A DNA stretch of 64,000 nt from Piscinibacter sp. XHJ-5 (GCF_029855045.1 NZ_CP123228.1:5890001-5954000), one strand, 5' to 3'; positions 9,192-17,920 are shown, counted from the first letter of the stretch. The notes: generated from the sequence alone by a model not told the origin. Numbers and translations: made by a program.

Positions 9192-10748
9192 CTATTTGCC
9201 GACACGGAAAGCGCTCCTTGGGGAGAAGGTCGCCGGCTGCACCGCATGCGGCCATTCCGGCACCGCCGCGGTCGCCACGCGCTCGTCGGCGAAGCTCAGG
9301 CCGGCGTAGGCCGCTGCCAGGCCCGCGAGCACCCAGTACAGCTGGGCCAGGATGGTGCCGAAGCTGCCGGTGGCCATCATGAACAGCGTCGCGACCATGG
9401 CCGTCAGCAGCGCCGCGCCGAGCAGGGCGGTGTCCGGATCGTCGTCGCGCCAGCGCCGCGACAGGCGGTACAGCCCCCCCATGCCGGCGAAGAACACGCC
9501 GAGGAACAGGCCCAGCCCGACGAGGCCGTACAGCAGCGCGACCGAGGCATAGCTGTTGACCAGGTCGATGATGCCCTGCCCCTGGCGCAGTTCCTCCATC
9601 TGGGTCAGCACGAACGGATTGCCGAACCACGGGTTCTGCTGGATGAGCTGCCACGACACCTCCGCCAGGCGCTGTCGGTAGGTCACGTTCGCCGCATCGA
9701 CGGTGCCGATGAAGGGCAAGGTGTCGATCACGCGCTCGCCCACCGGCGACACCAGGATCAGCGCGGCGATCGCGACGGCAACGGCCCCGTTCTTGATGAA
9801 GCGCGACAATCCGTCGGGCTGCAATGCCGCATAGCTGAAGTAGGCCACCACCGCGACCAGCCACGGGCCGCGCGAATAGGCGGCGATGAGGCCGAGCCAC
9901 ATCCAGGCGCCCATCGCGAAGGTGGCGCGGCGCGAGCGCAGCTGCCCTCCGAGGAACAGCGCGAGCCCGAAGCCCACCGCGAGCACGTAGCCCAGCGCGA
10001 GCGAGTGGCCGACCGAGGCTTGCGCGCGCAGGCTGTCGCCACGCAACAGGAACGCGAACTCCAGCGGCTTGCCCCACACCTCGCCGAGGCCCTGGTACAG
10101 CAGCCAGCCCTTGAGGGTCTCGAAGGCCGCGATCGGCACGAAGATGGCGCAGGCGACGCAGAGGGTGACGCACACGTCCATGATCGCCGCGCGGGTGCGG
10201 CAGAAGCGGCTGAACACGTAATACACCAGCCACACGTCCAGCACGAGCAGGAAGCCGCGGCGCAGGGTGTTGGTGAACGATTCGTACGGCATCAGCAGCA
10301 CCAGCTGCAGCAGCATGAAGCCGATCAGCAGGCCGTCGATCCACTTGCGCAGCGGTGGAACGTCCTGCTTGGGCGCATGCAGCAGCTGCACGGCCAGCGG
10401 CAGCAGAACGGCCAGCGAGAGGATGCGGTAGTTGTTGAGCTGGAACAGCTGGTTGATGCCGACCATCGGGATGTACAGGCCGATGGGCGGAATGACCTGC
10501 AGCAGCAGCACCGTCAGCGCAGGCGGGTTCGAATCCTTGCGTCCGGCCCAGGCGCACAACGTCAGCGCCACCACCGCGTACAGCCAGAAGCTGGGGCTGA
10601 GGAACGCAGTCAGCGTGAGCACGATCCACACGTTGCGCCGGCGGGCGAAGTCCTCCGGTGCGATGAAGCGCTCGACGAACGGGCGGATGAACCAGAACAT
10701 CGGCAGCGCGATGCCGAGGACCACCACCAGTGTCTTGAGGTTGTACAC
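9192..10748 (-). CDS. O-antigen ligase/polymerase family membrane protein (Wzy-like)
   Basis: A 518-residue integral membrane protein with about 10-12 hydrophobic segments and a large periplasmic loop near residues 325-385. The loop leads into FGNPFVLTQMEELRQGQGIIDLVNSYASVALLYGLVG, which resembles the Wzy_C/O-antigen ligase core (conserved His or Asn-Ser-Tyr before a membrane helix). The likely role is polymerisation of EPS repeat units at the periplasmic face. The start codon is GTG at 10748, since no ATG precedes the first membrane segment. It follows the dioxygenase gene by 30 nt. Confidence 0.8.
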   Translation of the reverse strand: MYNLKTLVVVLGIALPMFWFIRPFVERFIAPEDFARRRNVWIVLTLTAFLSPSFWLYAVVALTLCAWAGRKDSNPPALTVLLLQVIPPIGLYIPMVGINQLFQLNNYRILSLAVLLPLAVQLLHAPKQDVPPLRKWIDGLLIGFMLLQLVLLMPYESFTNTLRRGFLLVLDVWLVYYVFSRFCRTRAAIMDVCVTLCVACAIFVPIAAFETLKGWLLYQGLGEVWGKPLEFAFLLRGDSLRAQASVGHSLALGYVLAVGFGLALFLGGQLRSRRATFAMGAWMWLGLIAAYSRGPWLVAVVAYFSYAALQPDGLSRFIKNGAVAVAIAALILVSPVGERVIDTLPFIGTVDAANVTYRQRLAEVSWQLIQQNPWFGNPFVLTQMEELRQGQGIIDLVNSYASVALLYGLVGLGLFLGVFFAGMGGLYRLSRRWRDDDPDTALLGAALLTAMVATLFMMATGSFGTILAQLYWVLAGLAAAYAGLSFADERVATAAVPEWPHAVQPATFSPRSAFRVGK

Positions 10749-10778
10749 GCCGCGCCCCGCTCGGTGGACCGCTGCCGG

Positions 10779-11684
10779 TCAGCGCGTCAAGCGCCGCTTG
10801 ATCGCGAAGGCATAGCGCAGCAGCGCGGGCGGCGTCCACTGCCGCAGGTGCTGGTCGAAGCGCAGATGCCAGGCTTCACGCTGGGTGACCCGGTCGTCTC
10901 CCGGACGCGCGTGGTAGATGGTGGACGTGCTCGGCACCTCGTCGTAGATGGCCCGCGACGCGGTGTAGTAGTACAGCGCGATGGAGCGGCGGAACACGCC
11001 TTCGGGCGTGGTCAGCGGATCGGGGTGGCCGTGGTACGAGTCGGCGTCGGTGTTGAAGATCACGCAGCGGTTGAACACCGGCTTCACCGATTTCACCTTG
11101 TGCGTCATCTTGCGGTCCCACAGCTCGAGGAAGCCGCCGTATTCGTCGCGCCAGTCCTGGTTGAGGTAGATGATGACGTTCATCCGCCGGTGCAGGTGCA
11201 GCTGGTCGTTGATGCGGAAGTCGGCATGCACGCCGAGCTTGCCGCCCCGCGCCGTCTCGTGATAGCCGCCGCCGACGAAATAAGGATCGGGCAGCAGCGC
11301 CTGGATGGAAGACAGGCCCTCCAGGAACTCGAGCATGGGTCGCGAGTTGAAGAAGTGGAACAGCGCACGCGCCGAGGCGTCGCAGTCCTCCGGCAGGATC
11401 TGCCGCTTGTGCAGGCCGGCGTAGCCCATGTCGAACACCTTGTCCGAGCGCAGCGCCTGCGCCGGGAAGTGCTCGAGCGCGAGACGCGCCACCGGCTCGG
11501 GCAGGAAATCGTCGAGCACGATGTGCGGGAACGGCTCGGCGAAGCAGTAGTCGGCCGACAGTTGTTCGCCGATCTTGCGCGCCTGGGCATAGTCCAGCGC
11601 GAGGCCGTTGGCCAGGTCGATCGGTAGGACGGAACTCAATTGCAACCCCTCCAAGACTTCGATATGGCGCGCCTGTTGCAGCAT
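10779..11684 (-). CDS. 2-oxoglutarate/Fe(II)-dependent dioxygenase
   Basis: A 301-residue protein of the prolyl-4-hydroxylase-like 2OG-Fe(II) oxygenase superfamily. The iron-binding HxD is His153-Ala-Asp155 in GVHADFRIND. The distal His is His218 or His220 (SYHGH), and the 2-oxoglutarate-binding Arg is Arg232 or Arg233 in GVFRRSIALYYYT. All catalytic residues therefore appear present. It begins 8 nt after the exosortase B stop, so it is translationally close to the export machinery. Hydroxylation of an EPS component, lipid or envelope protein is inferred from context; the substrate is unknown. Confidence 0.82.
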   Translation of the reverse strand: MLQQARHIEVLEGLQLSSVLPIDLANGLALDYAQARKIGEQLSADYCFAEPFPHIVLDDFLPEPVARLALEHFPAQALRSDKVFDMGYAGLHKRQILPEDCDASARALFHFFNSRPMLEFLEGLSSIQALLPDPYFVGGGYHETARGGKLGVHADFRINDQLHLHRRMNVIIYLNQDWRDEYGGFLELWDRKMTHKVKSVKPVFNRCVIFNTDADSYHGHPDPLTTPEGVFRRSIALYYYTASRAIYDEVPSTSTIYHARPGDDRVTQREAWHLRFDQHLRQWTPPALLRYAFAIKRRLTR

Positions 11685-11692
11685 GGCTCGCC

Positions 11693-12586
11693 TCAGGTCC
11701 GCGCGGCGTGCCGCGGACCCTCGTGGAGGACGAGCTTGAGCAGCGAGTCCAGCGCGAAGAAGATGCCCAGCGCGACCAGCATGAGCACCACGCCGGCCGT
11801 GCCGTGCAGGAAGCCCTGCCCCGCTTCGTCGCCGAGGTGGTAGGTGACCAGCACCAGGATGATCACGCGCACGATGTTGGCGACGAATGCGATCGGCAGG
11901 ATGGATGCCAGCATGATCGCGTTGTGCAGCCGGCTCTTGCGGTCCATCATGTACATGAACAGCGTGCCCAGCGCGGTGAGGCTGAACATCGAGTGCAGGC
12001 CCGAGCAGGCGTCGGCCACCAGCAGCTGGTACTGGCCGATCTGCAGGATCACGCCGGTGCGCGCAATCGGATAGCCCGCGGCATACAGCAGCGTCTCGAC
12101 GATGTCGGAGATCCACTGCTTGAGCGGCCCGGTGATCGCATCGACCAGGCTGTTCGGCAGCGGGACCATGAAGATCAGGTAGAGCACCGGGAACCACGCC
12201 ACGCGTAGCGCACGACGCCCCTTGATCAGCAGCAGCGTGGCGGCGATCACCGGCAGCTGCGAGAAGAACTCGACGCTCGCCATGCTGAAGGCGCGGCCGA
12301 ACACGTACAGCAGCAGTCCCGCCGCGAACAGCGGCCAGCCGAGCAGCGGCGCGGGCCGCGCGGGCGTCTCGACGATCTCCCGCCACTTGGTCCAGAACAG
12401 GTACAGCAGCACCGCGAGGATGATCGGTCCGTGGCCGTTGTCGTCGGTCTGCCAGATGCCGTTGGCGGCGATCCAGTAGACGGGCAGGTACATGACGGCG
12501 AAGCCGCCGATCGCGATGAACCAGGGCAGGTGCTCGCGCGAGAGGGGCGCGAGACGGGCATGCATGTCGGGGTGCACCAGACTCAC
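11693..12586 (-). CDS. xrtB: Exosortase B
   Basis: A 297-residue polytopic membrane protein of the exosortase family. The proposed catalytic Cys-Arg-His triad is visible: Cys194 in ADACSGLHS, Arg240 in ANIVRVI and His261 in FLHGTAG. The neighbouring epsD, epsE, epsF and epsG identify it as the B type found in methanolan-like loci. Exosortases process PEP-CTERM proteins, but in B-type loci the role in EPS export is not settled. It starts with GTG at 12586, overlapping the epsG TGA. Its length shows that EpsI is not fused, and no separate epsI is in the window. Confidence 0.9.
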   Translation of the reverse strand: MSLVHPDMHARLAPLSREHLPWFIAIGGFAVMYLPVYWIAANGIWQTDDNGHGPIILAVLLYLFWTKWREIVETPARPAPLLGWPLFAAGLLLYVFGRAFSMASVEFFSQLPVIAATLLLIKGRRALRVAWFPVLYLIFMVPLPNSLVDAITGPLKQWISDIVETLLYAAGYPIARTGVILQIGQYQLLVADACSGLHSMFSLTALGTLFMYMMDRKSRLHNAIMLASILPIAFVANIVRVIILVLVTYHLGDEAGQGFLHGTAGVVLMLVALGIFFALDSLLKLVLHEGPRHAART

Positions 12587-13491
12587 GGCTTCGCCTTCGC
12601 CCTCTTCTTCTCGGGCACGTCGTTGAGCACCGACCCGACCACCGACACGCCGGCGTTCATCAGGCCCTGCACCATGTCGTTGAAGGCGTTGACGCGCGTC
12701 TGCGCCGTGCGCGCGACCGCCAGCGCGGCGCCGGTTCGCACGGCGATCATGGCGGCGTCCTCGCCGATCGCCAGCGCCGGCGTGTCGATGATGACGACGT
12801 CGAAGGTGGCCCGCACGTGGATGAGAAATTCGTCGAAGTTGAGCCGCGACAGGAGCTCGAGCGGGTTCGGCGGGATGGGACCGGCGGGCAGCACGTACAG
12901 GCCGGCAAGGTCGGTGATGCGGATGATGGCCTCGTCGCGCGAGCGTCCCGACAGCACGGTCGACAGCCCGACCTTGTTCTGCAGCAGGAAGAGCTCGTGC
13001 TGGCGCGGCATGCGCATGTCGGCATCGATCAGCAGCGTCCGCTCGCCGAGCTGCGAGAACACGACGGCCAGGTTGGCGGCCAGGTGGCTGCGGCCTTCGC
13101 CGCGCTCGGTGCCGACGATGGTGAGCACCTGGCGCTGCTCGGTCTTGTCGAACCAGCGCAGCATGAGCTGGCTGCGCACGGCTCGCAGCTCCTCGACGCG
13201 GGCCGAGAACGGCTGGTAGGCGGCGATGAGCTCATCGGACAGCGGCTTCTTGTCGCCCACGGTGCGCAGGTAGGCGTACGAGAACTGCCGCGACAGCGCG
13301 TACTGGATGTCCGCCTCGGTCAGCAGGCCGAGCTTGACCGCGGCCTCGCCGAAGCGCAGGCCCTGCTCCTTCTGCAGCAGCAGGATGCGCTCGGCGTCTT
13401 CCGGCGTCAGCGCGCCGCTGTCCATCAGGATCGCGCCGATCGAGCGGTTGGCCCTCGGCGCGCCGGTGGCCATCGAGACGGTCATCTTCAT
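12583..13491 (-). CDS. epsG: EpsG-type chain length determinant ATPase (tyrosine-kinase-like)
   Basis: A 302-residue cytoplasmic partner of EpsF, similar to bacterial tyrosine kinases. The N-terminal ~75 residues (IGAILMDSGALTPEDAERIL...LGLLTEADIQYALS) look like a MshEN/GspE N-terminal module. The kinase-like domain has Walker A GTERGEGRS (127-135), with Arg134 replacing the usual Lys, Walker A' LLIDADMR and Walker B DVVIIDTPA. The C-terminus (EKKRAKAKP) lacks the tyrosine cluster of BY-kinases. It probably regulates EPS chain length and export with EpsF. It overlaps epsF by one base (TGATG). Confidence 0.88.
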   Translation of the reverse strand: MKMTVSMATGAPRANRSIGAILMDSGALTPEDAERILLLQKEQGLRFGEAAVKLGLLTEADIQYALSRQFSYAYLRTVGDKKPLSDELIAAYQPFSARVEELRAVRSQLMLRWFDKTEQRQVLTIVGTERGEGRSHLAANLAVVFSQLGERTLLIDADMRMPRQHELFLLQNKVGLSTVLSGRSRDEAIIRITDLAGLYVLPAGPIPPNPLELLSRLNFDEFLIHVRATFDVVIIDTPALAIGEDAAMIAVRTGAALAVARTAQTRVNAFNDMVQGLMNAGVSVVGSVLNDVPEKKRAKAKP

Positions 13492-14918
13492 CAGCGTGCT
13501 CCTGGTGCAGACAGCAGCGGCCGCGAGGGCGGTAGCTGCGGACGTCCCGACGACAGCCGCCGGAACACCGGCCGCTTCGAATCCATGGGCTGCAGCACGC
13601 CGATGACCGGCACGCCCGCGGTGGCGACCAGGTCATCCGGGCTGCGGACCCGGCGGTTCAGCAGCTCCAGACCGATCGCGGCGGCCGCGCCCAGCAGCAG
13701 CCCGCCCACGATGGAGCCGAGGATGTTCAGCGCGACGCGTGGCCGCGACGGCGTGAAGGGCTCGACGGCCGGGCTCAGCAGCCGCACGTTGGCCTGCGTG
13801 TTCTGGCCTTCGAGGCTCAGCGCCGTCACGCGCTGGCTCACGCCTTCGTAGGCTCGCTGCGCGTTGTCGACGTCGCGCTGCAGCACCGCCATCTGGTCGC
13901 GCAGCGAGCGCATCGCCAGCACCGTCTTCTTCTGCTCATCGGCCATCGACTGGAGCTCGGCCACCTTCTGTGCGCTGCCGCGGCTCAGGATGCCGCTGCC
14001 GCCGGACACCCGCCTGACTTCGGCCGAGAGCTGCGTGCGCAGCTCGCGGATCTGCGCGTCCAGCGCCTGGCGCTGCGGATGGTTGGTGCCGACGATCGCG
14101 CTGATCTCGCTCATCTTGGCCTCGGCCATCGCGAGCTGACCCTTCAGCGACTGCACGGTGGGCGAGTTCTGCACATCGGGCGACATCTCGGAGCCGGTGT
14201 TGCGCTGCCGCGTGGCGGTGTCGACCTGCTCGGCCTGCGCCTGCGCCAGTTGCGCCAGCAGCACGTTCAGGCGCTGGGTTTCCTGGTCCAGGCGCTCGTC
14301 GGTGACGACGATGCCCTTGTCCTGCTGGAACTTGGACAACCGGGACTGGGCCGACTCGAGCTGGGCGCGCAGCTTGTTGGTCTGCTCGTCCATGAAGGTG
14401 GCCGACTGGCGCGCCGGCTCCACCCGCAGCTCCACCGACACGTCCATGTAGGCCTGCGCGAACGCGTTGGCCGCCGCGGCGGCGAATGCCGCATCTGGAT
14501 TGACGAAGGTGATGTTGATGACGTTGCTGCCGCGCGAAGGCTCGACCAGCAGACCCTTCTGCAGCAGCGCGGCGAAGTAGCGGTCCAGCGGGATCTTGGC
14601 GTCGGTGGAGTCGCGCCACTGCTGCACCGCCGCCGGCGAACGCTCGACTCCGAGCATCTTGACGACGCGGCCGGCGACCCGGTCGCTCTTCAGGATCTCG
14701 ACCTGGGTCGCGAGATAGGCCGGCGACGCGAGGCCCGGCGCGAGCGCGCCCAGCACCGGATCGTTGCGGACCTCCACGACGAGCGAGGCTTCGGCCTGGA
14801 ACTGCTTGGACAGCACGAACAGCGTGATCAGCGAACCGATCACCGTGGTGAGCGCGAGCAGCGCCAGCACGAGCCACTTGCGGGCCCAGATGATGCGCAG
14901 GTACTGAGCGATGGTCAT
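13491..14918 (-). CDS. epsF: Chain length determinant protein EpsF (Wzz family)
   Basis: A 475-residue polysaccharide co-polymerase. It begins with the Wzz domain (MTIAQYLRIIWARKWLVLAL) with a first membrane helix at about 15-36. A long periplasmic coiled-coil region (about 170-370) is rich in Gln, Ala and Leu (QETQRLNVLLAQLAQAQAEQ). The second membrane helix lies at about 405-425, after the proline-bearing FTPSRPRVALN. It sets chain length and links EpsG in the cytoplasm to the outer-membrane exporter EpsE. The order epsD-E-F-G-xrtB matches the methanolan-type locus. Confidence 0.92.
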   Translation of the reverse strand: MTIAQYLRIIWARKWLVLALLALTTVIGSLITLFVLSKQFQAEASLVVEVRNDPVLGALAPGLASPAYLATQVEILKSDRVAGRVVKMLGVERSPAAVQQWRDSTDAKIPLDRYFAALLQKGLLVEPSRGSNVINITFVNPDAAFAAAAANAFAQAYMDVSVELRVEPARQSATFMDEQTNKLRAQLESAQSRLSKFQQDKGIVVTDERLDQETQRLNVLLAQLAQAQAEQVDTATRQRNTGSEMSPDVQNSPTVQSLKGQLAMAEAKMSEISAIVGTNHPQRQALDAQIRELRTQLSAEVRRVSGGSGILSRGSAQKVAELQSMADEQKKTVLAMRSLRDQMAVLQRDVDNAQRAYEGVSQRVTALSLEGQNTQANVRLLSPAVEPFTPSRPRVALNILGSIVGGLLLGAAAAIGLELLNRRVRSPDDLVATAGVPVIGVLQPMDSKRPVFRRLSSGRPQLPPSRPLLSAPGAR

Positions 14919-14928
14919 GACGGGTTCC

Positions 14929-15846
14929 TCAGAACAGCGACTCGCGGACGTAGATCACGTCATCGCGCTCGACAGGGTCGTTCATGTGGGGCTGCACGAT
15001 CTTGACCGCGCCGTTGGCATCGCGGCGGTGGATGCGCAGGCCGCGCTCGGTGCCGCGCTGAGTGAGGCCGCCGCTTTGCGCCAGCGCCTGCATCACCGTC
15101 ATGCCGCGCTCCAGGCGCGAGACGCCCGGACGCTGCACTTCGCCGTACACGTAGATGAGCGGCGCGCGGTCGACGTGCAGGATGTCGCCGTTCTGCACCA
15201 CCGGGTCGAGCTCGGTCTTGCCCGACTGCAGGATCTGCGGCAGGTCGATCTCGAGCTTGACCGGGCGGCCGTTGCGCGTTCCGGTGAGCGTGACGAGGTC
15301 CGACGCACCCGGCACCACGCCGCCCGCCGCGGCAATCATCTCGGACACCTTGCTGCCCACCTGGTCGATCGGGTAGCGGCCCGGCTTGTTGACCTGGCCG
15401 AGGATGGAGACCTGCGCGCTGCGGATCTGCATGAGCAGCACATTCACCTGCGGGTTCAGCACGAACTTGCCGTCGCGCAGCGCCTTCGCGATGCGCTGTT
15501 CTGCGGCCTGCACCGACAGTCCACCCAGCGCCAGTTGTCCCACCAGCGGGAAGGTGATCTGCCCCTGCTCGGAGATGCGCGTCTCCAGGCTCAGGTCGGG
15601 GTTCTGGAAGACGTTGATGCGGATGACGTCGCCGGCGCCCAGGACGTACTGGTCCGGCCTCGGCGGCGGCGTCTGCGCGCCTTGTGTCGGCGCGCTCTGG
15701 GTGCCGACCGCGCTGGTGTTGGCCTGCGTGCGGGCCTGGGCGGTCTGCATGTCGGGCTGCGTGGACTGCGCCCACGCGCTGGTGCCAACCGCCAGCATCA
15801 GCAGCAGGACTCCCTGAAGGAGTCGGCGAATCGCGGTTCTGATCAT
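14929..15846 (-). CDS. epsE: Polysaccharide export protein EpsE (Wza/OPX family)
   Basis: A 305-residue secreted outer-membrane polysaccharide export protein. The signal peptide (MIRTAIRRLLQGVLLLMLAV) probably ends at SAWA-QS, with no lipobox Cys. A Gln/Thr/Pro-rich linker precedes the Poly_export domain (YVLGAGDVIRINVFQNPDLS), followed by two SLBB-type repeats (VSILGQVNKPGRYPI and IYVYGEVQRPGVSRL). ATG 15846 is preceded by GGAGG. It should form the EPS exit channel with EpsF as its periplasmic partner. It starts 62 nt after the end of epsD. Confidence 0.93.
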   Translation of the reverse strand: MIRTAIRRLLQGVLLLMLAVGTSAWAQSTQPDMQTAQARTQANTSAVGTQSAPTQGAQTPPPRPDQYVLGAGDVIRINVFQNPDLSLETRISEQGQITFPLVGQLALGGLSVQAAEQRIAKALRDGKFVLNPQVNVLLMQIRSAQVSILGQVNKPGRYPIDQVGSKVSEMIAAAGGVVPGASDLVTLTGTRNGRPVKLEIDLPQILQSGKTELDPVVQNGDILHVDRAPLIYVYGEVQRPGVSRLERGMTVMQALAQSGGLTQRGTERGLRIHRRDANGAVKIVQPHMNDPVERDDVIYVRESLF

Positions 15847-15908
15847 GTTGAACGCCTCCGTACCGGTGGCGGTGGCGACGTCCGCGATGCGGCGCCGCCG
15901 GACCGCCG

Positions 15909-16940
15909 TTACTTCAATCCCTTGATTCCCTTGTCGAGCGCGCCGCTGGACGGCACCGAGGCCGGCCGGACCGGCACGATCGGCTCCGGCGCCGACGCCG
16001 GCGTCGCGGTCAGCGGCGACACGCTGGGCTTGACCTCGAGCGCGGCCGCCTGCGAGGCCGCCTTCTCCGCGGCTGTCTTCACGTAGTCGCCGACGTACTC
16101 CACCTTGGCGGCCGCGCGCAAGGCCTTCAGGTCGTCCTCGACGACCCTGCGCTTGCGCTCGTTGAGCAGGAACTGCTCGATGGCCGGACGCGCGCGCTGC
16201 TCGTCGACCGGCTGGCTGCGCGCCGCGGCGAGGATGACGATCTGCGCGCCGTTGGCCGTCTTGTTGAAGATGGTCTGGCCGGGCTTCATCTGCGCCAGCG
16301 TCGGCAGGCTGGCCAGCGGGAGCTGCTCGGCCGGCCGCACGGCCTGGTTGCCGGCGTACTTGAACTCGCTGGCCTTGAGGTAGTTGACGAACTCGCCCAG
16401 GTCCTTGGAAGACGCGAGCTTGGCCCGCAGCTCCTCGACCTGCTCGGGCTTGGCCTCGATGGCGAGTTCCTGCAGCGTATAGATGCGCCGGTCCTTGAAC
16501 AGCGCCGGATGCTCTTCGTAGTACTTCTTGACCTCGGCGTCCGTCGGCTTGGGTGCGCCGGACCCGATCTTCTCCATGTAGGCGCGCGCGATGATGTCGC
16601 GCCGCGCCGCCTCGACCTGCTGCGTGACGCGCGGATCGCGGTCGATGCGCTGCTCCGAGGCCTTCTGCAGCGCCAGTTCCTGGTCGATCAGCCGCTCCAG
16701 CACCTGCTTGCCGGCCGAAGCCGCCGCCTCCGGCGGCAAGGCGGCGCGCTGCTGCTGCAGGACCCAGTTGATCTGATGGACGGTGATCTCTTCCTTGTTG
16801 ACGCGGGCGGCCGTCTGCGTGGCCGGCTTGTCCTTCTTCTTGTCGCCGCAGCCCACGAGCAGCACCGCAGACACCGCGGCGACGACGAGCGCGCTGCGGG
16901 CCATGGGTGCATGGCGGGACGGGGTGGTGAGGCGGGTCAT
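15909..16940 (-). CDS. epsD: EpsD-family peptidyl-prolyl isomerase lipoprotein
   Basis: A 343-residue predicted lipoprotein, first gene of the EPS operon. A signal peptide ends in the lipobox LLVGC (Cys at residue 31), followed by a charged linker (GDKKKDKP). The middle resembles the SurA/PpiC chaperone plus parvulin arrangement, with AEVKKYYEEHPALFKDRRIYTLQELAI and LPTLAQMKPGQTI. The protein ends in an Ala/Pro-rich tail. EpsD-type isomerases accompany EPS export in methanolan-like loci and probably assist assembly of the export complex. Its upstream 250 bases hold the presumed operon promoter. Confidence 0.9.
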   Translation of the reverse strand: MTRLTTPSRHAPMARSALVVAAVSAVLLVGCGDKKKDKPATQTAARVNKEEITVHQINWVLQQQRAALPPEAAASAGKQVLERLIDQELALQKASEQRIDRDPRVTQQVEAARRDIIARAYMEKIGSGAPKPTDAEVKKYYEEHPALFKDRRIYTLQELAIEAKPEQVEELRAKLASSKDLGEFVNYLKASEFKYAGNQAVRPAEQLPLASLPTLAQMKPGQTIFNKTANGAQIVILAAARSQPVDEQRARPAIEQFLLNERKRRVVEDDLKALRAAAKVEYVGDYVKTAAEKAASQAAALEVKPSVSPLTATPASAPEPIVPVRPASVPSSGALDKGIKGLK

Positions 16941-17082
16941 GTTGGCTAGAAGCTCCAGGTCGTTGTGGTCGTGGCGGCTCGGAGGTCATGCACCCGCAAG
17001 AGCGGGCCGCTTGCCGCCGGGCGGGTCAGCGAATTCGGTCTATGCAACGCGTGCGGCAGCTTGCCCCGTGGTCCAGGAAATG

Positions 17083-17098
17083 CCGCCCCGCGGGGCGG
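17083..17098. repeat. 16-bp perfect GC palindrome upstream of the EPS operon
   Basis: CCGCCCCGCGGGGCGG is self-complementary and lies about 145 bases upstream of the epsD start. On the plus strand it is followed by TTT. It could be a hairpin or a protein-binding site in the presumed EPS promoter region; no regulator is identifiable. Confidence 0.5.
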
Positions 17099-17130
17099 TT
17101 TGAATCCGGCGCGAAAGGCGAGTTCTCTCA

Positions 17131-17158
17131 TGGCGCCCCCCGATCTCGGGGGGCGCCA
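17131..17158. repeat. Strong inverted repeat between ubiE and the EPS operon
   Basis: The arms TGGCGCCCCCC and GGGGGGCGCCA (11 bp) enclose a six-base loop, so RNA from either strand would fold into a very stable hairpin. It lies 30 bases beyond the ubiE stop codon and could terminate ubiE transcription, but there is no T-run on the minus-strand side, so intrinsic termination is uncertain. Confidence 0.5.
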
Positions 17159-17188
17159 CGGGCACACCGGACGCGATTCGGTTTCGTT

Positions 17189-17920
17189 TCAACACTTGAT
17201 GCCCACATGCAGCGCCACCACACCGGCGCTCAGGTTGTGCACGTCCACGTGGCCGAAGCCGGCCGACTTCATCATGGCCTTGAGTTCCGCCTGCCCCGGA
17301 TGCATGCGGATCGATTCGGCGAGGTAGCGGTAGCTGGCGGCATCACCGGCGACCCATTGGCCCAGGCGCGGCAGCACCTGGAACGAGTACCAGTCGTAGG
17401 CCTTGGTGAGCGGCTGCGCGACCTTGGAGAACTCGAGCACCAGCAGCCGGCCGCCGGCGCGCAGCACGCGGTTCATCTCGGCCAGCGCGCGCTCCTTGTG
17501 GGTCATGTTGCGCAGCCCGAAAGCCACGCTGACGAGGTCGAAGCAGCCGCTCGGAAACGGCAGCGTTTCCGCGTCGCAGATCGCCGTCGGCAGCACCAGG
17601 CCGTCGTCGAGCAGCCGGTTGCGGCCCTGGCGCAGCATGGCTTCGTTGATGTCGGTGTGAACCACGGTGCCGCGCGCGCCGGCCTTCTTCGCGAATGCCT
17701 TCGCGAGGTCGCCGGTGCCGCCGGCGATGTCGAGCACGCGATCGCCTTCGCGCACGTTGGCCACGGCCACCGCGTACGCCTTCCAGGCCCGATGCAGGCC
17801 CATCGACATCAGGTCGTTCATGACGTCGTACTTGCCCGCGACCGAGTCGAAGACGCCGCGCACGCGCTGCGCCTTCTGCGTCTCGTCGACCTTCTGGAAT
17901 CCGAAATGCGTTTCGCTCAT
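17189..17920 (-). CDS. ubiE: Ubiquinone/menaquinone biosynthesis C-methyltransferase
   Basis: A 243-residue cytoplasmic SAM-dependent enzyme that C-methylates the quinone ring in ubiquinone biosynthesis. The N-terminal THFGFQKV...[29 protein letters not shown] is the UbiE family signature. Motif I is [10 protein letters not shown] and the second signature is [20 protein letters not shown]. The length matches the family. The ATG at 17920 follows the DUF971 gene by 7 nt, so the pair is likely co-transcribed. The product supports the respiratory chain that feeds the bc1 complex encoded at 39-42 kb. Confidence 0.95.
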   Translation of the reverse strand: MSETHFGFQKVDETQKAQRVRGVFDSVAGKYDVMNDLMSMGLHRAWKAYAVAVANVREGDRVLDIAGGTGDLAKAFAKKAGARGTVVHTDINEAMLRQGRNRLLDDGLVLPTAICDAETLPFPSGCFDLVSVAFGLRNMTHKERALAEMNRVLRAGGRLLVLEFSKVAQPLTKAYDWYSFQVLPRLGQWVAGDAASYRYLAESIRMHPGQAELKAMMKSAGFGHVDVHNLSAGVVALHVGIKC

